This document shows positions 35,031-42,140 of a stretch of 64,000 nt of DNA, one piece after another. Source of the DNA: Suilimivivens sp009774465 (GTDB taxonomy: Bacteria; Bacillota; Clostridia; Lachnospirales; Lachnospiraceae). The position numbers and the translations under genes are program-made. Within the stretch, counting starts at the first letter, position 1. The number at the start of each line of letters is the position of its first letter. Location: the NCBI GenBank assembly GCA_947382645.1, contig CANDAE010000004.1, positions 1 through 64,000 on the forward strand, in the 5' to 3' direction. The notes beneath the pieces were generated by a model. It saw only the letters and a list, made by a program, of their open reading frames with translations. It was not told the DNA's origin and ran no database searches.

Positions 35031-36161
35031 ATGATTTATAAAAAATTTCAGGATTTGGAACTGTCAGCTTTAGGAATGGGCGCCATGCGGCTGCCGGTTG
35101 GGAAGAGCTATGAGGATATTGACGAGGCGGAGACAGAAAAAATGGTTGCCTATGCAATGGAGCATGGGGTAAATTATTACGATACTGCATGGGGATATCA
35201 TGACGGTCAGTCGGAAATTGTCATGGGGCGTATTTTGGGAAAATATCCCAGGAACAGCTATTATCTTGCAACAAAGTTTCCCGGATATGACCTTTCCAAT
35301 ATGGACAAGGTTGAAGAAATTTTTGAAAAACAGCTTGAAAAATGTGGTACGGAATATTTTGATTTCTATTTATTCCACAATGTCTGTGAAATGAATATAG
35401 ACGCTTATCTTGATCCAAAGTATGGTATCTTTGATTATCTTGTGAAACAGAAGAAAAACGGGCGGATACGCCACCTTGGTTTTTCGGCGCATGGAAGCTG
35501 TTCTGTTATGAAACGCTTTTTAGATGCTTATGGAGAGCAGATGGAATTTGGACAGATTCAGTTAAACTGGCTGGATTGGACGTTTCAGGACGCCAGGGGA
35601 AAGGCAGCGCTTTTAAAAGAATATCATCTGCCAGTATGGGTAATGGAGCCTCTTCGCGGAGGTAAGCTTGCTTCACTTCCGGAAGAATCTGCAAAGGTAC
35701 TTACCTCCTTAAGGCCGGATGAGGACGTTCCAGCGTGGGCATTTCGTTTTTTGCAGAGCATTGATGATGTTACCATGATTCTTTCGGGAATGTCTGATTT
35801 TGAACAAATGCAGAAAAACGTGAAAACCTTTGAAACGGAAAAAACGCTTAGTGGGGAGGAAATGGATGCGTTACTTGGAATTGCAGATGCAATGCTGAAA
35901 AAAAGCGTTCTGCCATGTACCGGATGCAGGTACTGCACCAGCCACTGCCCTAAGGGATTGGATATTCCTGCACTTTTGGAACTTTACAATGAGCACAGCT
36001 TTACCGAGGGCGGATTTATAGCGCCTATGGCCTTGATGGCGGTGCCGGAGGAGAAGAAACCTTCCGCCTGCGTTGGCTGCAGGAGCTGCGAGGCGGTATG
36101 CCCCCAGCAGATTAAAATTTCGGAAGCAATGGCAGACTTTAATAAAAGACTAAATGGTTAG
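35031..36161 (+). CDS. aldo/keto reductase with C-terminal ferredoxin-type iron-sulfur domain
   Basis: A 376-residue oxidoreductase. The aldo/keto reductase barrel (about 1-270) has the Asp-Tyr region YYDTAWGYHDGQSE, and the Lys (ATKFPGY) and His (FYLFHNVCE) positions. The C-terminal part has two 4Fe-4S motifs, CTGCRYCTSHCPKG and CVGCRSCEAVCPQQ. This fusion is common in clostridia, where electrons may come from ferredoxin-like carriers. The substrate is unknown. ATG 35031 follows AGGAGG; an apparent longer frame overlaps pyrF and is not used. Confidence 0.92.
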   Translation: MIYKKFQDLELSALGMGAMRLPVGKSYEDIDEAETEKMVAYAMEHGVNYYDTAWGYHDGQSEIVMGRILGKYPRNSYYLATKFPGYDLSNMDKVEEIFEKQLEKCGTEYFDFYLFHNVCEMNIDAYLDPKYGIFDYLVKQKKNGRIRHLGFSAHGSCSVMKRFLDAYGEQMEFGQIQLNWLDWTFQDARGKAALLKEYHLPVWVMEPLRGGKLASLPEESAKVLTSLRPDEDVPAWAFRFLQSIDDVTMILSGMSDFEQMQKNVKTFETEKTLSGEEMDALLGIADAMLKKSVLPCTGCRYCTSHCPKGLDIPALLELYNEHSFTEGGFIAPMALMAVPEEKKPSACVGCRSCEAVCPQQIKISEAMADFNKRLNG

Positions 36162-36168
36162 GAAAAAT

Positions 36169-36235
36169 GCCGCAATTCATCAATAACCAGCGATAATGAC
36201 AGTTGGAGTATTGATGGATTGCGGCCTTCTATTTG
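36169..36235 (+). terminator. terminator after the aldo/keto reductase gene
   Basis: GCCGCAATTCATCAATA (36169-36185) pairs with TATTGATGGATTGCGGC (36209-36225), with one G-T wobble, followed by CTTCTATTTG. The remaining gap to 36454 is AT-rich and holds the next promoter. Confidence 0.75.
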
Positions 36236-36382
36236 TAAATGTAGAAAAAATTGTATAGAAATTCAACACAATTTAATTTTGTTATATATATAAGTGGTCT
36301 ATGTAGTGTTTTCTTATTTGGAAAATACTAAATCTGGTATTGTGCATTTTTTATTTCAATATTCTGAATTCAAATATTCTTT

Positions 36383-36411
36383 GTGACAAATTACAGTTCG
36401 CATGCTATACT
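36383..36411 (+). promoter_or_regulatory. predicted promoter of the helicase operon
   Basis: GTGACA (36383-36388) and TATACT (36406-36411) are separated by 17 bases, 43 bases ahead of the GTG start. Confidence 0.55.
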
Positions 36412-36454
36412 CAGTTTGAAGATTAAAATCCCTATAAAAACAAGGAGAATTGTT

Positions 36455-38467
36455 GTGAGTGATAAAAGTTTATTTTATAAAAGTTTTGAGGCAGGAACAG
36501 AAATAGATGTTTTTTTTGAAAAACTGCAGGAATATGCAGAGGCAAGTCCAAGTGGAAATCCGGTATATATACTGAATAATCCGCTTGGTGATAAAAAATA
36601 TTCCTATTCTTACGAGAAAGCAGTAGTGATTCTTGTTCCAAAGCATAAACTGTTATTTCTTCATTATGGAAATAATGCTGATGCTTTTGAGGATTTTATA
36701 GAAGATTTCCTGGAAGATACCAGCCATTTATCGGATAAATATAATTATACCCAGATTTTAGGCAGAGCACGAAAATGGAGAAATGATTTTGTTGAGCAGA
36801 TGGAATACATGGATATTAAGGATTTAAGCGTTGATGAAGTATTGGATAAAATTAAGCTGCCAACAAAGGAAAATGAAAGAAAAGGAGAATTTCTGATTTC
36901 TCTTTTAACAGGAAGCATCAATAATATTGATAAAACAGGTTTAGATTATCCGGAAACTATTTTAGAGAAAATAAAAAGAAAAATTGTTCTTTTTGACGGA
37001 GATCAGACAAGGTTTATTTATAATGAGCCAAAGGAAAAAAGAATCATAATACAAGGGCTTGCAGGTACTGGAAAGACAGAATTGCTATTGCATAAGATCA
37101 AGGAAATTTATACGAAGAATGATAAGGTAAAGATTGCTTTTACATGTCACAATAAAATACTTGCTGAAAATCTCAGGGTAAGGATACCGGAGTTCTTTAC
37201 TTTTATGAAGGTTCAGGAGCAGATAAAGTGGGAAGAAAAATTATGGGTAATGAGCAGTTGGGGCTCAAAAGGCAATAGTAATTCCGGAGTTTACAGCTAT
37301 ATTTGCAATTTTTATGGAATTCCATTTGAAAGATTTTCCTATGATACTACATTTGATGCTGTTTGTCGAAGGGCTTTAGAAAATTTGCGGGAGTTGGGCC
37401 AGTTAGAATATTGCTTTGATTATATATTGATTGACGAGAGTCAGGATTTTTCAGAGAGTTTTTTTGATTTGTGCAGTAAAGTTACAAGAAAATGTGTATA
37501 TATTGCGGGAGATATTTTTCAGAATGTATTTGAAAGTGAGGATGTCAGCAAAGTAGAGCCGCAGTTTTTACTGAATAAATGTTATCGAACAGATCCTAAA
37601 ACGCTGATGTGTGCACATGCAATAGGTATGGGGCTGTTTGAAAAAAATGGAAAATTAAGATGGCTTACTGACACTGCATGGAGTGACTGCGGATATGATA
37701 TCAGAAAGTATCAGGGCTATTATGACCTCTATAGAAAGCCACTTAGAAGATTTGAAGACCTGGGAAATGTGAACATTAGCAGCCTGGAGGTGATTCCATC
37801 TGGCAGGCGGGATTATTTTAGTAAGATCATGGAAATTATTCAGAAAATACGTGAAGAAAATCCTAAAGTAGAAGCCGAGGACATTGGAATTATGTTTTTG
37901 GAAAATTTGAATATGAATTATTCTCTAGCGAATCGGCTTCAGGCGGCAATTAATGAGAAATTTAACTGGGATGTAAACATTGGTTATGAAACAAAAGAAA
38001 AAAAGAAAGGGGCTTTATTTATAAGCAACAGAAATAATGTAAAAGGATTGGAATTCCCATTTGTTATTTGCTTTATGCAAAATAGTTTAACAGGGAACCT
38101 TCAGACGAGAAATTCCATTTATATGATGCTTACAAGATCATTTATTACCTCATACTTTATTTTACCTGATGAATCTCAAAATATTGATGAAATTATTTAT
38201 GGGGTTAATGAGGTGAACAAAAATGGATTTCTTCATGTTCTTGAACCGGATGAGGAGGAAAAAGCCCGCTTGAAAAATGCAATTATTAATAGAACAAGTG
38301 TGTATAAGTCACAGAGGGAAATTGTAGAAGAAATTCTGGATGAATTGAATATTAACAAAGGACAAAGAGAAAAGTTTCATAAGTTAGTGGGAATTATGTG
38401 TAAAGATGAAGTGGACAGAGATAAAATACACGAAATCATAGTAACAAACTATAATATGATGGGTTGA
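36455..38467 (+). CDS. superfamily 1 (UvrD-like) DNA/RNA helicase
   Basis: A 670-residue helicase-like protein. Walker A is GLAGTGKTE (about 202-210) and Walker B is IDESQDFSE (about 326-334); other helicase-like segments include IAGDIFQN (motif III region) and the C-terminal SNRNNVKGLEFPFVICF (motif V-like) and MMLTRSFITSYF (motif VI-like). The N-terminal 200 residues are family-specific and unassigned. GTG 36455 follows AAGGAG with 7-base spacing; an earlier ATG at 36383 lies inside the promoter. The next gene begins 10 bases later. Base composition is visibly more A/T-rich than the surrounding housekeeping genes, suggesting transfer. A role in phage or plasmid defence is possible but not shown. 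Confidence 0.75.
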   Translation: MSDKSLFYKSFEAGTEIDVFFEKLQEYAEASPSGNPVYILNNPLGDKKYSYSYEKAVVILVPKHKLLFLHYGNNADAFEDFIEDFLEDTSHLSDKYNYTQILGRARKWRNDFVEQMEYMDIKDLSVDEVLDKIKLPTKENERKGEFLISLLTGSINNIDKTGLDYPETILEKIKRKIVLFDGDQTRFIYNEPKEKRIIIQGLAGTGKTELLLHKIKEIYTKNDKVKIAFTCHNKILAENLRVRIPEFFTFMKVQEQIKWEEKLWVMSSWGSKGNSNSGVYSYICNFYGIPFERFSYDTTFDAVCRRALENLRELGQLEYCFDYILIDESQDFSESFFDLCSKVTRKCVYIAGDIFQNVFESEDVSKVEPQFLLNKCYRTDPKTLMCAHAIGMGLFEKNGKLRWLTDTAWSDCGYDIRKYQGYYDLYRKPLRRFEDLGNVNISSLEVIPSGRRDYFSKIMEIIQKIREENPKVEAEDIGIMFLENLNMNYSLANRLQAAINEKFNWDVNIGYETKEKKKGALFISNRNNVKGLEFPFVICFMQNSLTGNLQTRNSIYMMLTRSFITSYFILPDESQNIDEIIYGVNEVNKNGFLHVLEPDEEEKARLKNAIINRTSVYKSQREIVEEILDELNINKGQREKFHKLVGIMCKDEVDRDKIHEIIVTNYNMMG

Positions 38468-38477
38468 GGATAATGTT

Positions 38478-39128
38478 ATGAAAGGTGCAATTGAAGTACC
38501 CGTTGGGAGATTTTATTGTAATAAAATCTCTCAGCCGATCAGAGAAAAGAAAGACTGCATTTTATTACTGTTAGATACACTTGAGATATTAGTTGCTGCT
38601 ATGCCTTTAAATGGAGATGAGAAGGCGAAAATTGTTATAAGAAACAGTAAAATGAGCAGGGCATTTTATTTTATGCAAGATAAATATTATTCGATTCTTT
38701 TTCCATTTTCTTTGGAAGAAAGAGAAGAAAACGATTCATATGCAATATATGATCCTGTTTTAGATATGGAAGTGAATAACAGGGAAATATCATTGATGAG
38801 AACTATTCTTGATAGAATAGATTTTATCAATTCAACAGTAGAAACTATGCTTGAAAGCATTTATTATGATATGGAAGGTGAAGAATATGCAGGCATCGAA
38901 ATAGAAAGATGTTGGGGGCTTCTTATGAGAATGTTTTCTCTTGAACTGGGATATATTCGTTATGATTATGATCCGAAACATGTAAATGGTGATTTTCATC
39001 CGCCACATCATTTAGATATTAACTATTCCGCAAAATGTACATATAAACTGGGACTGAAAGAAAAAATCTCAATCAATGACTTTACAGATTTGCTGGATAT
39101 ACAGACGAAGTGTAAATATCTTGCCTGA
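38478..39128 (+). CDS. protein of unknown function, partner of the SF1 helicase
   Basis: A 216-residue soluble protein that starts 10 bases after the helicase stop. I do not recognise it with confidence. The C-terminal part, GDFHPPHHLDINYSAKCTYK followed by LGLKEKISINDFTDLLD, recalls the HP.SHLHLG...C.IP pattern of DUF2290-type proteins, a weak resemblance. Its AT-rich composition matches the helicase gene, and the spacing implies one transcript. The helicase plus an uncharacterised partner is a typical accessory two-gene layout. Confidence 0.6.
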   Translation: MKGAIEVPVGRFYCNKISQPIREKKDCILLLLDTLEILVAAMPLNGDEKAKIVIRNSKMSRAFYFMQDKYYSILFPFSLEEREENDSYAIYDPVLDMEVNNREISLMRTILDRIDFINSTVETMLESIYYDMEGEEYAGIEIERCWGLLMRMFSLELGYIRYDYDPKHVNGDFHPPHHLDINYSAKCTYKLGLKEKISINDFTDLLDIQTKCKYLA

Positions 39129-39159
39129 AAAGGATAAAAATAGGCGTGGAGGCAGTACT

Positions 39160-39783
39160 GTGAAAAAGATTGTGGTTGTTTTTATGATAATTATGTTGGT
39201 CAATTTATGCGGCTGTTCAGAAGACAGTGAAAATGAGGAGCAAAACAATGTTAATGAAACATCTGAACAGGAGGTAGAAGAAAGTTATTTTGACGAATAC
39301 AGCGGCTGGCCTTTAGATGGAAAAACAAATGAGCAGGTTATGTCAGAAGGTGTAGCAGAAGACAGCACTGGTAATGTGCGGGTTTATGATCCGTCATGGA
39401 CGGAGGAGGAAATCATGGATGCAATCAATGAGCGGAGCCAGTATTATAAGGCAAGCGTCTATTATTCAGAAATAATTGACTATTGGGAAAATATCAGAGA
39501 AGTCAGGGACATTTCAAACCTGATGGAACCTTTGTTTGAAACTGACAGAAAGTATTACACAAAGGAAGAATTTGAACGCGAGCCCATGCTGGTAATTCAT
39601 CTGGCAAAAAATGAAATCTATGCAAGACATGGCTACATATTTAAAAATACAGATCTGTATAATTATTTTATGGGATGTATCTGGTACAATCCCACCTGCA
39701 GCAGTAAAGATTTTAATGACAGCGTATTTAATGAATATGAAAAGGCAAACCTTGAAATTCTGACAGAACTGGACACGTATTAG
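39160..39783 (+). CDS. YARHG-domain lipoprotein
   Basis: A 207-residue lipoprotein with GTG start behind GGAGG (39148-39152). The signal is MKKIVVVFMIIMLVNLCGC with Cys at about 19. An acidic linker (about 20-55) leads to a C-terminal YARHG domain (EIYARHGYIFKNTDLYNYF, then WYNPTCSSKDFNDSVFNEYEKANLEIL), an extracellular domain of unknown role common in Firmicutes. It starts 31 bases after the helicase-partner gene and may be read from the same transcript, but its function looks unrelated. Confidence 0.8.
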   Translation: MKKIVVVFMIIMLVNLCGCSEDSENEEQNNVNETSEQEVEESYFDEYSGWPLDGKTNEQVMSEGVAEDSTGNVRVYDPSWTEEEIMDAINERSQYYKASVYYSEIIDYWENIREVRDISNLMEPLFETDRKYYTKEEFEREPMLVIHLAKNEIYARHGYIFKNTDLYNYFMGCIWYNPTCSSKDFNDSVFNEYEKANLEILTELDTY

Positions 39784-39808
39784 TTTTTTCAAAAATTATA
39801 AAGATAGA

Positions 39809-39856
39809 TTGACTCCCTAACAGTTGTTAGATATAATAGTGCCTAACAACTGTTAG
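39809..39856 (+). promoter_or_regulatory. promoter with two palindromic TetR operators
   Basis: TTGACT (39809-39814) and TATAAT (39832-39837) are separated by 17 bases. Palindrome CTAACAGTTGTTAG (39817-39830) fills the spacer and its complement-type copy CTAACAACTGTTAG (39843-39856) covers the start region, centres 26 bp apart. The position fits autorepression by the TetR gene that follows. Confidence 0.85.
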
Positions 39857-39870
39857 GGGGATGTTAAGTG

Positions 39871-40482
39871 ATGAATGAAACGAAACAAAAAATATTAGAT
39901 GTATCATTAGACTTGTTTTCTCAAAAAGGATTTTCTGCGGTTTCTATCAGAGATATTTGTAAAAGTGTAGGAATTAAGGAAAGCTCCGTCTATTATCATT
40001 TCAAAAATAAGCAGTCCATTTTCAACGAGCTTCTCCAGCGTTTTGAAACAACAGCAACAGATTTAATGTGCCAGTTAGAACAGGGGTTAAATGCTTTGCC
40101 GGATGCTTCCGGGGAGAATTTATATGGAAAGACCTGTGGCTGTTTTTTTGAAAACTATTTGATGGATGAATACTGTAATAAGATGCTGCGGCTGCTTTCC
40201 ATTGAACATTTGCACAATGATGAAATGAGAAAAATATATGATTACTGGTTATTTGATAAACCTCTGAATTTTCAGGGAAAAGTGTTTTCTGTGTTATCAA
40301 TGTCAGGAATGATTCAAACAGAAGACAGCAGTTATTTAGCGGTGAAATTTTATGCGCCGATTTTTCTTTTTATGCAGCGCTGGCTTTTTTCCGGGGCATT
40401 GACAGAGGAATGCAAACAAGTCTTTCGGGAAAATGCATATAAACATGTAAATCATTTTTTTAGTGAAATGGGGGTTAAGTAA
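39871..40482 (+). CDS. TetR/AcrR-family regulator
   Basis: A 203-residue TetR repressor. The HTH is canonical: KQKILDVSLDLFSQKGFSAVSIRDICKSVGIKESSVYYHFKNK. The C-terminal ligand domain (about 60-203) has no recognised subtype. The start is ATG 39871, or GTG 39868, behind GGGGG. It is followed by an SDR gene whose start overlaps the end region (40484, one base past the stop), so the two are one operon under the twin operators. The ligand may be a substrate of the SDR enzyme; this is inference. Confidence 0.9.
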   Translation: MNETKQKILDVSLDLFSQKGFSAVSIRDICKSVGIKESSVYYHFKNKQSIFNELLQRFETTATDLMCQLEQGLNALPDASGENLYGKTCGCFFENYLMDEYCNKMLRLLSIEHLHNDEMRKIYDYWLFDKPLNFQGKVFSVLSMSGMIQTEDSSYLAVKFYAPIFLFMQRWLFSGALTEECKQVFRENAYKHVNHFFSEMGVK

Positions 40483-40483
40483 T

Positions 40484-41239
40484 ATGGCAAATATATTGAT
40501 TGTAGGTGTAAATCAGGGAATTGGTTATTATCTTGTAGAAAGATTGTTAGAATTGGGAAATAATGTAACGGTATTAGATATTCAGACAGATGCTGTTGAA
40601 GCATTAGAAGAAAAATATAAAAATACAGTTCTGCCGGTCATTGCAGATGCGCGGGAACTTTCAGGCATTACAAATGGAGTCCGGCAGGCAGTTGAGCGTT
40701 TTGGAGATATTGATATTGCCATACACAACGCCTGCTTGTGTACCTTTGAAAGCGAAGAGGCTACCGGTTATGAAGTATACCAAAAGGTAATGGATGTGAA
40801 TTATTTTGGAGCGTTGCGACTGGCCAAAACGGTTCTTCCCTATATGCGAAAAGCAAAAAAGGGGCGTATTATATTTACAAGTTCAGGCGTGGGAGTTACC
40901 GGCTTTGCAAGCATTTCTCCATATGCTGCTTCTAAAGGGGCAATAGAATCATTGGCTAAGTGCCTGAAAATAGAAAATGAAGAATATGGGATTTCCTTTC
41001 ACTTATTTCATCCACCATTAACAAATACAAAATCAGCGTCGGGAATCTCTGTTCCAAAAGAATTTAAAGCAGATGCTAAAAAAGTTGGTTATGGATTAGC
41101 CGACTGCATTTGGTCAAAAAAGTTTGTGATTTGTCACTGCGCAGCGCAGGCAGTGCAAATAAAATTTTCCTATCGACATCCTCTTTACATAGGAAAAATG
41201 ATGACCAGAGCAGCACAAAGAAGTATACGTACGTCTTAG
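40484..41239 (+). CDS. short-chain dehydrogenase/reductase
   Basis: A 251-residue NAD(P)-dependent oxidoreductase of the SDR family. The nucleotide-binding turn is VGVNQGIGYYLVERL (the usual TGxxxGIG appears as GVNQGIG), with a downstream Asp (VLDIQTD) suggesting NAD(H) preference. The catalytic motif is SPYAASKGAIE (YxxxK), and the Ser is in IIFTSSGVGV. Start ATG 40484 follows GGGGG. Partner of the TetR gene; the substrate is unknown. Confidence 0.88.
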   Translation: MANILIVGVNQGIGYYLVERLLELGNNVTVLDIQTDAVEALEEKYKNTVLPVIADARELSGITNGVRQAVERFGDIDIAIHNACLCTFESEEATGYEVYQKVMDVNYFGALRLAKTVLPYMRKAKKGRIIFTSSGVGVTGFASISPYAASKGAIESLAKCLKIENEEYGISFHLFHPPLTNTKSASGISVPKEFKADAKKVGYGLADCIWSKKFVICHCAAQAVQIKFSYRHPLYIGKMMTRAAQRSIRTS

Positions 41240-41287
41240 CCTTATATTTTTTGGCAGTGGGGTGATAAGAGAACTGTTTCTTATAAT

Positions 41288-41329
41288 TTGTAAGAAAATT
41301 GTAAGAAATGTCCTGAGAACTTTGTAAAA
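41288..41329 (+). promoter_or_regulatory. 11-bp direct repeats upstream of the second two-component operon
   Basis: TTGTAAGAAAA (41288-41298) and TTGTAAGAAAT (41299-41309) are an exact 11-bp tandem; a third TTGTAAA lies at 41322, 23 bp on. Such repeats are typical of OmpR/PhoB-type regulator sites and suggest autoregulation. Confidence 0.5.
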
Positions 41330-41402
41330 AACTAATGATAAGCTTTTATCAGCTCAAGGAGAAAGCTTCTGGCAGAAGATTTGCCTGACCAGATTATAAA
41401 AA

Positions 41403-42140
41403 ATGACAGAAAGGAAGACAAAAAAGAGAATGGGTGAATGTGTACTGGTAGTGGATGATGACAGGGAGATTGTAAAGGCCATCAGTATTTTGCTGAAAGG
41501 AGAGGGCTATGAGGTGCTAAAGGCCTATGACGGGCTGCAGGCACTGGACATTCTTTCCACCCATTCGGTGAAGCTGGTGCTTATTGATGTGATGATGCCA
41601 AAGCTGGACGGGCTTTCTGCACTGATGCGCATCAGGGAAAAACAAAATATTCCCATTATTGTTTTAAGTGCAAAAAGCGAGGACAGTGATAAGGTGTTAG
41701 GCCTGTCTATGGGCGCGGATGATTATGTGGCCAAGCCCTATAATCCGCAGGAACTGGCAGCCCGGGTAAAGAGCCATCTGCGCAGATATACCAGCCTGGG
41801 AGACATTCATACCAGAAGGGGAGAGGACGAAATTGTAAATGGCCGCTTATCTTTTAAGACTGATGAAAGGGTGCTTTATGCAGATGGAGAAGCAATAAGA
41901 CTTACCGCTACAGAAACAAAGATTGTGGAGCTGTTTATGCGGAACCTTGGCAGAGTATTTCCGGCGGAGGAAATTTACCGGCGTGTGTGGGAGGAAGAAG
42001 CCTTTGCATCAGAAAAAACTGTCATGGTTCATATCAGGCGTATTCGTGAAAAGCTGGAGCTGAATCCAAAAGAGCCAGAATATATAAAGGTGGTGTGGGG
42101 CATTGGATACAAAATGGAAAAGCAGGAAAAATGCAATTAG
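41403..42140 (+). CDS. OmpR-family response regulator
   Basis: A 245-residue response regulator. Receiver domain with acidic residues (VVDDDREIVKA), phospho-acceptor Asp62 in LIDVMMPKLDG and Lys in VAKPYNPQE; C-terminal winged helix (about 145-240; EKTVMVHIRRIREKLE). The ATG at 41403 has no strong RBS; ATG 41430 (MGECVLVVDDD) is an alternative. The kinase gene starts at TTG 42103, inside its last 38 bases, so the pair is coupled. The upstream 11-bp repeats could be its own binding site. Confidence 0.9.
   Translation: MTERKTKKRMGECVLVVDDDREIVKAISILLKGEGYEVLKAYDGLQALDILSTHSVKLVLIDVMMPKLDGLSALMRIREKQNIPIIVLSAKSEDSDKVLGLSMGADDYVAKPYNPQELAARVKSHLRRYTSLGDIHTRRGEDEIVNGRLSFKTDERVLYADGEAIRLTATETKIVELFMRNLGRVFPAEEIYRRVWEEEAFASEKTVMVHIRRIREKLELNPKEPEYIKVVWGIGYKMEKQEKCN

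Noticed and set aside
36383..36454. Longer N-terminus for the SF1 helicase from ATG 36383
   Set aside because: It overlaps the predicted -35/-10 elements, while GTG 36455 has a well-spaced AAGGAG.
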